A stretch of DNA of 25,989 bases from assembly GCA_900753285.1 (NCBI GenBank), contig CAADYN010000194.1, positions 1 to 25,989 of the forward strand, in the 5' to 3' direction. This document shows, piece after piece, positions 1-6,580 of the stretch. The translations under genes were made by a program, and so were the position numbers. The notes below the pieces were generated by a model that did not search any database, was not told the DNA's origin, and saw only the letters and a program-made list of their open reading frames with translations. How positions within the stretch are numbered: the first letter of the stretch is position 1; every line of letters begins with the position of its first letter. This DNA comes from Clostridia bacterium. Its GTDB lineage: Bacteria > Bacillota > Clostridia > Oscillospirales > CAG-272.

Positions 1-690
1 AATAAGCTCGTACGGTATTTCGCTGAAACAGCCGTAAACTCCGCAGATGGTATTTTTAGTGAGCACTCCCGACTTTTCCGAAGTAAAGAATCCCTTCAGC
101 TCACCCGGAGTCCCCGCTTTTCCCTTTGTTATGCCAGATATCTGCACGTCGACCACAGTTCCGCGCTCCATTTTGAGAAGCTCTCCCGTCTCCATGTCGC
201 AGATACCGTGTCCGAGTCCGGCGAATTCTCCGCTGCCTGGAACGATATACGTCACAGTACCGATGCCTGCCGTTGTGTCGCGAATCCACATTCCCGTTTT
301 CTTTTTTCCGTCGGAGGTGCTTGTTGACGGCTCGAGCTTTGCTTTTCTTACGTCCTTTCCGCGGATGTACGTCACCTCGACCGCACCGTCAGCCTGTTCG
401 ATTAGCCTGAGCAGCTCTCCCGACGACTTGACCTCGCTGCCGTTTATTCCGGTTATAATATCGTTTACCCGAAGTCCCGCGTCGTATGCCGGATTTTTCA
501 TGCCCTCCGCTGTCTCGATTTCCGTGAATCCGACTATCACAATGCCATCCGAATAAAATTTTACGCCAAACGGCATTCCTCCGACATAAACCTCGCTGAT
601 ATCTGCGCCGAAAACCGACAAAGTCAGCGTCATGACCACGGCTAAATACGCCACAGCCGACGCGAATATTTTTCTTATCTTACTCTGCAT
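1..690 (-). CDS. spoIVB: SpoIVB-type S55 serine peptidase, 5' part (cut by window edge)
   Basis: The minus-strand frame is open from the ATG at 690 to the window edge and gives 230 residues. Residues 7-27 form an N-terminal membrane anchor, and about 40-120 form a PDZ domain (NPAYDAGLRVNDIITGING at 67-85). From about 142 the S55 peptidase domain starts with AGIGTVTYIV and contains FAGLGHGICD, where H161 matches the catalytic His of SpoIVB. The region with the catalytic Ser lies beyond the window. In Bacillus, SpoIVB is secreted from the forespore and cleaves SpoIVFA to activate pro-sigma-K processing. The start is supported by AAGGA 7 nt upstream. A TGCATT/CATAATT pair at 797-769 could be a forespore sigma promoter. 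Identity is firm for the family; the sporulation role is inferred from known homologues. Confidence 0.87.
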   Translation of the reverse strand, partial: MQSKIRKIFASAVAYLAVVMTLTLSVFGADISEVYVGGMPFGVKFYSDGIVIVGFTEIETAEGMKNPAYDAGLRVNDIITGINGSEVKSSGELLRLIEQADGAVEVTYIRGKDVRKAKLEPSTSTSDGKKKTGMWIRDTTAGIGTVTYIVPGSGEFAGLGHGICDMETGELLKMERGTVVDVQISGITKGKAGTPGELKGFFTSEKSGVLTKNTICGVYGCFSEIPYELI

Positions 691-768
691 TTTTGTATCC
701 TTCAGCTCTTGTTTTGTTTTCTCGCTTATTCATTAATCTGCTCGTTTGCCGACGGATTATGTGTTGCA

Positions 769-797
769 AATTATGATAATCAAAAATAAAAAATGCA
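769..797 (-). promoter_or_regulatory. Possible forespore (sigma-G/F-like) promoter of spoIVB
   Basis: Read on the minus strand, TGCATT (797-792) is followed after 16 nt by CATAATT (775-769). This resembles the GYATR / CATNHTA pattern of forespore sigma factors, but both boxes deviate and the region is A/T-rich, so chance is quite possible. The rest of 691-796 shows no gene. Confidence 0.28.
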
Positions 798-830
798 AAA
801 AAAAATCACCCTGCATTTCTGTAAGATGAT
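797..830 (-). terminator. Intrinsic terminator of the rplU-prp-rpmA operon
   Basis: On the minus strand ATCATCTT pairs with AGGGTGAT (8 bp including two G-U) around a 10-nt loop, followed by nine T. It lies about 60 nt past the rpmA stop codon and before spoIVB, so it separates the ribosomal operon from the sporulation gene. Confidence 0.75.
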
Positions 831-889
831 CTTTCCGCTTTTTGAAACAAGTAAAAAACAGATTTCAAAAAATATCCAATTCAGCGTGA

Positions 890-1168
890 TTAGTCAGCGT
901 AAACGCTTACCTGTCTTCTGCCGTTAGCGATGTTCTCGAACTTTACCTTACCAGCTGTAAGAGCGAATAATGTATCGTCGGAACCCTTACCAACGTTTAC
1001 ACCGGGATGGATATGTGTGCCTCTCTGGCGAAGAATGATGTTGCCGGCAAGTACTGTGGAGCCGTCAGCCTTCTTAACACCAAGTCTCTTGGACTGGCTG
1101 TCACGACCGTTCTTTGTGGAACCAACACCCTTTTTATGAGCGAAGAACTGTAAACCGATTCTGATCAT
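890..1168 (-). CDS. rpmA: Ribosomal protein bL27
   Basis: This encodes 92 residues of large-subunit protein bL27, whose N-terminus reaches the peptidyl-transferase centre. The sequence starts MIRIGLQFFAHKKGVGST and carries the Firmicutes N-terminal extension ending in LQFFA, the motif cleaved by the Prp protease to expose AHKKG or HKKG. The body has the usual GGTKNGRDS-like and RGTHIHPGVNVGKG segments. The start was set at 1168 rather than an in-frame ATG five codons upstream, because GGAGGA sits 7 nt before it and L27 homologues align there. It is the last gene of rplU-prp-rpmA, 29 nt after prp. Confidence 0.97.
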   Translation of the reverse strand: MIRIGLQFFAHKKGVGSTKNGRDSQSKRLGVKKADGSTVLAGNIILRQRGTHIHPGVNVGKGSDDTLFALTAGKVKFENIANGRRQVSVYAD

Positions 1169-1197
1169 TGTTATTTCCTCCATTATTATTTATGCCG

Positions 1198-1548
1198 TTA
1201 CTCTTCGGCGGTATCGACTTCAAGGAATTCATAATATTCTTCAACGAGATCGTTCAGCTGATAGAAATATCCGAGAATGAGACCCGACGCGGCAAACTGC
1301 TTTTTTTCGTCCTTCTCGTATTCGGGAAGAGCGGACTTGCATTTCACCGTAATATCCGTGGTTTCATCGTCGATTTTATAATCAAACGAACACTCATATG
1401 CGACTTCAAGGGTGTTCATGATGAGCATGGTCATAGCGGACAGTGCCGAGCAGAGGATATCGTCCCCTTCTTCGCCAAAGCCTGTATGTCCGGTTTCTCT
1501 GAATCCCCAGAATATGCCGCCGCGCTTTAAGAACGTAATTTTTGTCAC
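1198..1548 (-). CDS. prp: Ribosomal-processing cysteine protease Prp
   Basis: This 116-residue protein belongs to the Prp (YsxB) family, the cysteine protease that removes the N-terminal extension of L27 in Firmicutes. The catalytic pair is visible as H21 in RETGHTGFGEEGDDILCSALS and C33, twelve residues apart as in the family. The start codon is GTG at 1548 with GGGAG 7 nt upstream. It lies between rplU and rpmA, the conserved position, and its substrate motif LQFFA is present in the L27 encoded next to it. The C-terminal half is the usual alpha/beta dimerisation part ending in acidic residues. Confidence 0.94.
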   Translation of the reverse strand: MTKITFLKRGGIFWGFRETGHTGFGEEGDDILCSALSAMTMLIMNTLEVAYECSFDYKIDDETTDITVKCKSALPEYEKDEKKQFAASGLILGYFYQLNDLVEEYYEFLEVDTAEE

Positions 1549-1582
1549 TCGAATTCTCCCGCTAACGCTTCACGGCTGCAAA

Positions 1583-1894
1583 TCAAAACGCGATCTTTTC
1601 AATCTGAACCTTAGTATAAGGCTGTCTGTGACCGATCTTCTTCTTTTCGTTTTTCTTTGACTTGTAGGTCATAACGTAGATCTTCTTGTTCTTGCCGTTC
1701 TTAACTACGTTAGCTGTGACGGACGCACCCTCAACTGTGGGCTTGCCTGCCTTAAAACCGTCGTCTGCGCCTACTGCGAGAACCTTGTCAAAAACAACCT
1801 TTTCGCCTTCTGCGCATTCGAGCTTTTCAACGAAGATAACGTCTCCTTCGTTAACCTTGTACTGCTTTCCGCCTGTTTCAATTATTGCGAACAT
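1583..1894 (-). CDS. rplU: Ribosomal protein bL21
   Basis: This encodes 103 residues of bL21, a 23S rRNA-binding large-subunit protein. It begins MFAIIETGGKQYKVNEGD, the family's diagnostic start, and ends with the GHRQPYTKVQIEKI segment. An open stretch of 28 codons upstream is not part of the gene: homologues start at 1894 and a GAGGTG ribosome site precedes that ATG. It is the first gene of rplU-prp-rpmA, with a strong sigma-A promoter at 1991-2019 and a leader of about 90 nt. Confidence 0.97.
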   Translation of the reverse strand: MFAIIETGGKQYKVNEGDVIFVEKLECAEGEKVVFDKVLAVGADDGFKAGKPTVEGASVTANVVKNGKNKKIYVMTYKSKKNEKKKIGHRQPYTKVQIEKIAF

Positions 1895-1984
1895 TATCGA
1901 AAAGCACCTCACTTTCTTTTGTGAACTCGCTGAGCGGGTAGAACAAGCATTGCCCGTCCTTTTATGACCCGACACCATGCGGCA
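1895..1984 (-). promoter_or_regulatory. rplU 5' leader, possible L21-type autoregulatory leader
   Basis: The predicted start of transcription near 1984 leaves an untranslated leader of about 90 nt before rplU, containing G/C-rich segments able to pair (CGGGC with the CCCG near 1935-1939). L21-operon leaders with a feedback role are known in low-GC Gram-positives. The position fits, but I could not match a consensus structure, so the function is inference. Confidence 0.4.
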
Positions 1985-1990
1985 TTAAAT

Positions 1991-2019
1991 ATTGTACCAC
2001 AAAACACTTTTCCCGTCAA
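1991..2019 (-). promoter_or_regulatory. Sigma-A promoter of rplU-prp-rpmA
   Basis: TTGACG (2019-2014), a 17-nt spacer and TACAAT (1996-1991) on the minus strand, about 100 nt upstream of rplU. Confidence 0.85.
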
Positions 2020-2102
2020 GAATATTATTCTACTTTATACGAGAAAAATATGCCGTTTTTTGAGGCTTTTTTACGCGCTCAATTTATGCAGCTTGCACAA
2101 TT

Positions 2103-2966
2103 TCAGTTTTCGGAATGTCTGTACTGTATCTCCGCCGCCCTGAGCGTATTCTCAAGCAGCATCGTAATTGTCATAACTCCGACTCCGCCCGGTACAGGTG
2201 TGATAGCGGACGCGACCTCGGAAACTCCCGCGAAGTCCACGTCTCCCACGAGCTTTCCGTTTTCGTCACGATTCATACCGACGTCAATCACGACCGCGCC
2301 TTCCTTAACCATGTCCGCCGTGATGAATCCCGCTTTACCGACACACGACACGAGGATATCCGCTCTTCTCGTCACGTCCGCGAGGTTCTTCGTGTGGGAA
2401 TGGCATACAGTCACCGTGCCGTTTGCGTGGAGCAGGAGCATTGCCATGGGTTTGCCGACGATGTTGCTTCTGCCGACAACCACGCATTCCTTTCCGTCAA
2501 CGGAGATTCCCTCGTATTCGAGCATTTTCATAACTCCGGCGGGTGTGCATGGGAGAAAATCGTAGCTGCCAATCATGATTTTGCCGACATTTACCGGATG
2601 GAACGCGTCAACGTCCTTGTACGGCGGAATCATGTCGAGAATCCGCTTTTCATCAAGGTGCTTCGGAAGCGGCAGCTGTACCAAGATTCCGTGAATCATC
2701 TTGTTGCTGATTATCTCACGGAGCCTTTCTACAAGCTCGTCCATCGTAGTCTCGGTCGGCAGCTCGTGTACCTCGGAGTAGAATCCTGCTTCTTCGCAAG
2801 CTCTTCTCTTGTTGCGGACGTACACCTGAGACGCGGGATCTTCGCCTACGATTATTACGGCAAGTCCGGGTCGGATTCCGGTTCTCTCGTAAAACTTCTC
2901 CGCGCGTTTCTTTATACCCTCTCTGACCGACGCGGATATCTTCTTTCCGTCAATTATCTTTGCCAT
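2103..2966 (-). CDS. folD: Bifunctional methylene-THF dehydrogenase / methenyl-THF cyclohydrolase
   Basis: This 287-residue protein is FolD, which interconverts 5,10-methylene-THF and 10-formyl-THF using NADP and so supplies formyl groups for purine synthesis and initiator Met-tRNA. The catalytic Y49 and K53 are in DPASQVYVRNKRRACEEAGF. PCTPAGV, VVGRSNIVGKPMAMLLL (nucleotide-binding loop) and ITPVPGGVGVMTITML near the C-terminus are all present. The start at 2966 (MAKIIDGKKIS) was chosen by homology and AAAGGCGG upstream; 28 further open codons are the tail of lgt in another frame. It overlaps lgt by 17 nt, so the two are co-transcribed and probably translationally coupled. Confidence 0.96.
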   Translation of the reverse strand: MAKIIDGKKISASVREGIKKRAEKFYERTGIRPGLAVIIVGEDPASQVYVRNKRRACEEAGFYSEVHELPTETTMDELVERLREIISNKMIHGILVQLPLPKHLDEKRILDMIPPYKDVDAFHPVNVGKIMIGSYDFLPCTPAGVMKMLEYEGISVDGKECVVVGRSNIVGKPMAMLLLHANGTVTVCHSHTKNLADVTRRADILVSCVGKAGFITADMVKEGAVVIDVGMNRDENGKLVGDVDFAGVSEVASAITPVPGGVGVMTITMLLENTLRAAEIQYRHSEN

Positions 2967-3894
2967 CTTCTGTGCCGCCTTTCTCGTCTTTTTCGTCTTT
3001 TTCATCTGATTTTTCAGCGTAAACCGAAACGTACTCACGCGCTTCCTCACGCTTTTTTCTTGTTCTGTCGCCGAGGATTATATACATCATCACGCCGAGC
3101 ACCACAAGCAAAAAGCTCAGTCCCTGTGAAACTCTGAGATTGCCGAGCATGAGGCTGTCGGTGCGGAGTCCTTCTATGAGCATTCTTCCGATGCCGTAGC
3201 CGATGAAATATGTCGCGCTCATCTGTCCGTCAAATTTCTTTTTTCTGTAGAGAATGAGTATGACCGTTATCACGCACAGGTTCCAAAGCGATTCGTAGAG
3301 GAATGTCGGGTGAACGAACTTCTCAGACATTACGCTTCCGTTTACCATGTACGAAATTCCCATTCGCCACGGAAGAGTTGTTTCTCCGCCGTACGCTTCT
3401 ACATTTATAAAGTTACCCCAGCGTCCGACAATCTGACCGACAAGCACGCACGGCGCAAGGATATCGGTGAGCTTCAGGTAGTTAATCTTCTTGATTTTGG
3501 AAAATACTAAAGCTGATATCAGTCCCCCGAGCACGCCGCCGTAGATTGCAAGTCCGCCTTCCCACACCGCAATGCAGTTATATATCGTGCCGAGGATGTT
3601 TTGTATCGCCGTTCCGCCGGTTGCGACGTAGTTTATCTCGTTCCATGAGAAGATAACGTAGTAAGCGCGCGCTCCGATAACGCCGAAGACAATCACAGTG
3701 AACGCAAGGTCAACGATATCGTCGGATGAAATTCCTTCTCTTTTGCAGAGGTGCATCGCAAGGAGTACGGCAAGCACCATTCCGAACGTGATGAGAATAC
3801 CGTACCATGCTATACCGTGACCGAAAACCGAAAACGCCGTTCTGTTTATATGAAACGGCTCGATTCCCAGTCCGGGAAAAGAAATATAGTACAT
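2950..3894 (-). CDS. lgt: Prolipoprotein diacylglyceryl transferase
   Basis: Lgt transfers diacylglycerol from phosphatidylglycerol to the lipobox Cys of prolipoproteins in the membrane. The 314 residues contain about seven hydrophobic segments and the family motifs: FGHGIAWYG (24-32), WEGGLAIYGG (111-120), the Lgt signature QIVGRWGNFINVEAYG with R158, HPTFLYES (195-202) and EGLRTDSLML (241-250). After residue 275 there is a charged cytoplasmic tail rich in E, K and D, ending EKDEKDEKGGTEDGKDN, longer than in many homologues. AAAGGA lies 6 nt before the ATG. A small GGCTG/CAGCC hairpin lies just upstream in the leader. Confidence 0.95.
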   Translation of the reverse strand: MYYISFPGLGIEPFHINRTAFSVFGHGIAWYGILITFGMVLAVLLAMHLCKREGISSDDIVDLAFTVIVFGVIGARAYYVIFSWNEINYVATGGTAIQNILGTIYNCIAVWEGGLAIYGGVLGGLISALVFSKIKKINYLKLTDILAPCVLVGQIVGRWGNFINVEAYGGETTLPWRMGISYMVNGSVMSEKFVHPTFLYESLWNLCVITVILILYRKKKFDGQMSATYFIGYGIGRMLIEGLRTDSLMLGNLRVSQGLSFLLVVLGVMMYIILGDRTRKKREEAREYVSVYAEKSDEKDEKDEKGGTEDGKDN

Positions 3895-3941
3895 TTTTTA
3901 TCCTTTCAGGCTGTTTTTATAGTTTTCAGCCATGCTCCGAA

Positions 3942-3986
3942 TATTTAATCAATTATATCATATCTATTTAAGTAATTATATCATAT
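3942..3986 (-). repeat. Tandem 22-bp duplication of the lgt -10 region
   Basis: 3942-3963 and 3965-3986 are direct repeats, 20 of 22 identical with a 23-bp period; read on the minus strand each carries ATATGATATAATT. Both copies therefore contain a TATAAT box; only the distal one has a reasonable -35. Confidence 0.75.
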
Positions 3987-4003
3987 AGCAATGCCTTTTG
4001 CAA
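3975..4003 (-). promoter_or_regulatory. Sigma-A promoter of lgt-folD
   Basis: TTGCAA (4003-3998), 17 nt, TATAAT (3980-3975) on the minus strand. A second TATAAT at 3957-3952 from the duplicated segment may give an alternative start. It is divergent from the regulator promoter at 4037-4065. Confidence 0.7.
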
Positions 4004-4017
4004 CGATATTTTTTTAT

Positions 4018-4100
4018 GTTATTTCGTATTTCCGTATTGACAAAGTTCGGCAAAGGCAGTATAATATTTTCAGAACGTAATTACGTTATTTCGTACTTTC
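4018..4100 (+). promoter_or_regulatory. Candidate operators around the winged-helix gene promoter
   Basis: An exact 11-bp direct repeat, GTTATTTCGTA, occurs at 4018-4028 just upstream of the -35 and again at 4085-4095 downstream of the -10. The similarity extends to about 20 bp (17 identical). A perfect 14-bp palindrome, AACGTAATTACGTT (4074-4087), lies at the expected transcription start and runs into the second repeat. The bracketing arrangement suggests autoregulation by the downstream regulator; that is inference. Confidence 0.55.
4037..4065 (+). promoter_or_regulatory. Sigma-A promoter of the winged-helix regulator gene
   Basis: Consensus TTGACA (4037-4042), 17-nt spacer, consensus TATAAT (4060-4065). 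Confidence 0.9.
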
Positions 4101-4110
4101 GGAGGGCGAT

Positions 4111-4704
4111 ATGGAAAGAGATTACGGAAAAGAAATCGACGAAATAAAAAAAGACATAGCGGAAATAAAAGCTATGCTCACAAATGAAGACGAAAGATCA
4201 GGGAAAACCGCAGCCGGAGACGAAGTAGGTCACGTGAAGCGCATGAACAATATGCATCCGAACGATAACATAATGAAGCTCATGCACGACTGCGAGACGG
4301 TTTGCGGAGAGAAGAACCTCAGCGGGTGCATAACGTATCTCGGAGTGTTCGCGTCGGGCGGTCGTCAATCAAGCTGGGTTCGCTCGGAGGATAACACGGA
4401 TGAGCTTTTGGCACTCGCAGAAAACGGAAATGCCGAAAATATGCTCTCATGCATCGGAAGCCGCGAAAAGCTCGGGATAATCACCGCACTGCTGAGACGT
4501 CCCATGACTGCCGCTGAGCTGACGGAAGAGCTCGGTTTTGGAACATCGGGACAGACATACCACCACCTCCGCACGCTCGTCATGGCAAAAATCGTCGAGG
4601 AGGAGCGAAAAGGCAGGTACATTGTCGCCGCGTCGATGGTTCAGGGGATTATCATGATTCTCGCCGGAATACGTGACTTATTCGGTGATGACGACGAAGA
4701 CTAA
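4111..4704 (+). CDS. Winged-helix (ArsR-like) transcriptional regulator with N-terminal coiled coil
   Basis: This 197-residue protein has a short heptad-like helix at the N-terminus (residues 1-25, EIDEIKKDIAEIKAML), a middle part of unknown fold (about 45-110), and a winged helix-turn-helix at about 115-175 (REKLGIITALLRRPMTAAEL, then GTSGQTYHHLRTLVMAKIV as the recognition region). The C-terminus is hydrophobic (174-190), then acidic. The QTYHHLRTL pattern resembles ArsR/HTH_20 regulators. No metal-binding Cys set typical of ArsR sensors is evident; C61, C65 and C73 exist but are not in a known site. GGAGGG lies 4 nt before the ATG. It is monocistronic, with its own promoter and terminator. 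The ligand and targets are unknown; it probably binds the repeats around its promoter. Confidence 0.85.
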   Translation: MERDYGKEIDEIKKDIAEIKAMLTNEDERSGKTAAGDEVGHVKRMNNMHPNDNIMKLMHDCETVCGEKNLSGCITYLGVFASGGRQSSWVRSEDNTDELLALAENGNAENMLSCIGSREKLGIITALLRRPMTAAELTEELGFGTSGQTYHHLRTLVMAKIVEEERKGRYIVAASMVQGIIMILAGIRDLFGDDDED

Positions 4705-4712
4705 ATAAAAAA

Positions 4713-4746
4713 AGCCGTAGGTGAAAAACATCTGCGGCTATTTTAT
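4713..4746 (+). terminator. Intrinsic terminator of the winged-helix gene
   Basis: An 11-bp stem (AGCCGTAGGTG with CATCTGCGGCT, two G-U pairs that only form on the plus-strand RNA), AAAAA loop, then ATTTTAT. Confidence 0.85.
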
Positions 4747-4749
4747 GGC

Positions 4750-4784
4750 AAAAAAAATCTCCCGCACATGTAAATGCAGGAGAT
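4750..4784 (-). terminator. Intrinsic terminator of tRNA-Lys
   Basis: On the minus strand ATCTCCTGCA pairs with TGCGGGAGAT (10 bp, one G-U) around an 8-nt loop, followed by seven T. It begins 2 nt past the tRNA 3' end. Confidence 0.88.
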
Positions 4785-4785
4785 A

Positions 4786-4858
4786 TGCTCCATCGGAGAG
4801 TCGAACTCCGGACACCTTGATTAAAAGTCAAGTGCTCTACCTACTGAGCTAATGGGGC
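4786..4858 (-). tRNA. tRNA-Lys (anticodon TTT)
   Basis: This 73-nt sequence folds as a canonical cloverleaf: D-stem GCTC/GAGC, anticodon stem CTTGA/TCAAG with loop CTTTTAA (anticodon TTT), T-stem CGGAG/CTCCG with loop TTCGACT, and discriminator A73. The acceptor stem GCCCCAT/ATGGAGC contains one mismatch, C3-A70; all other pairs are Watson-Crick. The 3' CCA is not encoded (the next bases are TAT), so it must be added by nucleotidyltransferase. It is a single-gene transcript with its own consensus promoter and terminator. Confidence 0.96.
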
Positions 4859-4881
4859 ATCTGTTTTCTGACAGCTTTTAT

Positions 4882-4910
4882 ATTATAGCATGGTCGTTCT
4901 CTTTTGTCAA
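4882..4910 (-). promoter_or_regulatory. Consensus sigma-A promoter of tRNA-Lys
   Basis: TTGACA (4910-4905), 17 nt, TATAAT (4887-4882), a perfect consensus pair as expected for a stable-RNA gene. It is back to back with the lactonase gene promoter, the two -35 boxes being 20 bp apart. Confidence 0.92.
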
Positions 4911-4930
4911 GGCTTTTTTTGATTTTTCTC

Positions 4931-4959
4931 TTGATAATATTTCCTGAGTATGATAAAAT
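4931..4959 (+). promoter_or_regulatory. Sigma-A promoter of the lactonase-family gene
   Basis: TTGATA (4931-4936), 17 nt, TAAAAT (4954-4959). The -10 covers an upstream in-frame ATG at 4958, which argues that translation starts at 4982 instead. Confidence 0.75.
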
Positions 4960-4981
4960 GTCCGAAAAGGACGGTGACTAC

Positions 4982-5953
4982 ATGAAATACATTTGCGAAT
5001 TTTTCTCCGCATCTGACAGGACGGACGGCGGGATATATCGCATGGCTCTGACAGATACGCTCGATTTTATTAGAATAAGCAAGATAGCTCTGCCGAACGT
5101 GCAATGGATAGAGCTTGACGGAGACAGACTGTGCGCGGCTTATCGCGACAAACAGAACGGCGACGGTTATGTTGAGTTTTCTCTTGACGGCAAACGGCTC
5201 GGCGATATCATCCGCACAAAGGGAGAGAACGTCTGCCATTTCTGCAATGACGGAAGCGACGTATATTTTGCGAACTACGACGACGGATGCGTATCAAAAA
5301 GCGGAGGAAAAGCTTTTATCCAAAGCGGAGAGACAGGTCCGATGAAGGCACGGCAGATGACTGCTCACGCTCACGAATGCATTTTTTCTCCGGATAAGCG
5401 GTATGTACTTGCGTGCGACCTCGGGTTAGACGCGGTGATAGTCTACGACCGTGAGCTGAACGAAATTTCCCGTGCGAAAGTTCTTCCCGGTCAAGGTGTG
5501 CGCCATGCGGTGTTCTCAAAGGACGGAACGAAGCTTTACGCGATAACGGAGCTTGGAAGCACAATTGCAAGTTTTTCTTGGAATGACGGCAGGCTGACAT
5601 ACGAAAAGACCTACAATATGCTTCAAAGCTCAGGCAGGGGCGACGGCGCGGAGATAGTTCTCTCGGAAGACGGACGTCACCTCTACGCTACAAACCGGGC
5701 CAACCGCGAATTCGGCACTGACAACCTCATCTGCCACTTTACCATAGGCGAGGAGGTGTCTCTTGTATCGCGTGTTTCGTCAGTCGGAGATCATCCGCGT
5801 CACTTTGCGCTCATCTGCGGTGGAAAATATGCGTTGTCGTCGAACACTTTCGGCAATTCTCTAAGCCTGTTCAAGATAAAGGACGACGGCGAGCTATGGT
5901 TCATCAAAACAGAGCCTTTCCCGACGCCCATGTGCATAAAAGAAATTTTATAA
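4982..5953 (+). CDS. pgl: Lactonase-family seven-bladed beta-propeller (6-phosphogluconolactonase-like)
   Basis: The 323-residue product belongs to the lactonase family of beta-propellers (PF10282-type), which includes E. coli Pgl, the enzyme hydrolysing 6-phosphogluconolactone. Visible hallmarks are TAHAHECIFSPDKRYVLACD (about 127-146) with the His pair followed by DLGLDAVIVYD, repeated blade motifs (FSKDGTKLYAI, LSEDGRHLYATNRAN), GDHPRHFALI (269-278) and the closing NTFGNSLSLFKI. It has no signal peptide, so it is cytosolic. Upstream ATGs at 4904 and 4958 precede or overlap the promoter; AAGGA lies about 10 nt before 4982. There is no zwf or gnd nearby, so the substrate is not proven. It is monocistronic. 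Confidence 0.8.
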   Translation: MKYICEFFSASDRTDGGIYRMALTDTLDFIRISKIALPNVQWIELDGDRLCAAYRDKQNGDGYVEFSLDGKRLGDIIRTKGENVCHFCNDGSDVYFANYDDGCVSKSGGKAFIQSGETGPMKARQMTAHAHECIFSPDKRYVLACDLGLDAVIVYDRELNEISRAKVLPGQGVRHAVFSKDGTKLYAITELGSTIASFSWNDGRLTYEKTYNMLQSSGRGDGAEIVLSEDGRHLYATNRANREFGTDNLICHFTIGEEVSLVSRVSSVGDHPRHFALICGGKYALSSNTFGNSLSLFKIKDDGELWFIKTEPFPTPMCIKEIL

Positions 5954-6002
5954 TGCGCTGATTTAAGGTCATTATTCGGCGCATTCTCAGAAAGCAACAA
6001 AA

Positions 6003-6042
6003 AGCGGAGTCTCCATCGAATCGGAAACTCCGCTGATTTTTT
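6003..6042. terminator. Bidirectional intrinsic terminator
   Basis: AGCGGAGTCTCC (6003-6014) pairs with GGAAACTCCGCT (6023-6034) around an 8-nt loop. The plus-strand tail is GATTTTTT, the minus-strand tail TTTTTGTT. The single plus-strand mismatch becomes G-U on the minus strand. It serves the convergent lactonase gene and the efp operon. Confidence 0.88.
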
Positions 6043-6050
6043 GTTACGAA

Positions 6051-6533
6051 TTACTTTTCTTCGTCTTCATCCTCGTCGCTGATGAGGGGTTTCTGGCAAG
6101 CGGGGCAGATAACGTCTTCCGGATTTACGGAATCATCGAAATATACCTTTCCGCCGCAGTTCGGGCACATAGCAACGTAGAATTCTTCTTCGTCGTCATC
6201 TTCGTCGTCATGTCCGCAGCATCCGCAGCCGCAACCGTCTTCGTCATCATCGTCGTCGTCACAGTCACAGCAATCGCAGTCATCGTCGTCGCAGCAGTCG
6301 TCGTCCACGTCGTAAACAACTTCTTCAACCGCGCCGAGGTCTTCGTCAAGCTCTTCAATGTATTCGTTTGCTACATCAAGTTCGTCGCGGAGTGTTTCTA
6401 TTTCAGCCGCCATCTGGTCGCAAAGTTCTGCGAGAGCGCTGATAACCTTTCCCTCCGGAGTAGTCTTGTCAAGGTTTGTTCCGTCAATAAGACCTTTGAT
6501 ATAGGAGCTGTATTCCTTTGCCTTCATTTTCAT
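6051..6533 (-). CDS. CD1247-like protein: helical N-terminus, acidic Cys-rich linker, zinc ribbon
   Basis: The 160-residue product has three parts. Residues 1-70 form a helical/coiled-coil domain (AKEYSSYIKGLIDGTNLD, then ALAELCDQMAAEIETLRDEL), which resembles the N-terminal domain of small Clostridial proteins annotated CD1247-like. Residues 75-117 are an extremely acidic linker with ten Cys (C80, 81, 86, 88, 89, 91, 101, 103, 105, 106) and H108. Residues 122-150 are a treble-clef-like ribbon with two CxxC knuckles (C123/C126, C143/C146). The start at 6533 follows AAAGGA with 7 nt spacing; an alternative ATG lies two codons in. It is 47 nt downstream of efp without a terminator between, so co-transcribed. 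The function is unknown; metal binding is inferred from the Cys content. Confidence 0.85.
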   Translation of the reverse strand: MKMKAKEYSSYIKGLIDGTNLDKTTPEGKVISALAELCDQMAAEIETLRDELDVANEYIEELDEDLGAVEEVVYDVDDDCCDDDDCDCCDCDDDDDDEDGCGCGCCGHDDEDDDEEEFYVAMCPNCGGKVYFDDSVNPEDVICPACQKPLISDEDEDEEK

Positions 6534-6580
6534 GTACCTTTCCTTTCGATTGATTTTGATCACCGTGTCAAGAAAAAGCC

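Noticed and set aside
2020..2102. Terminator after folD
   Set aside because: Only a 3-bp GCC/GGC stem before a T-rich run; too weak to call, though one would be expected here.
2115..3137. 340-codon plus-strand frame opposite folD and lgt
   Set aside because: Antisense shadow of two well-conserved genes; composition is typical of reversed coding DNA.
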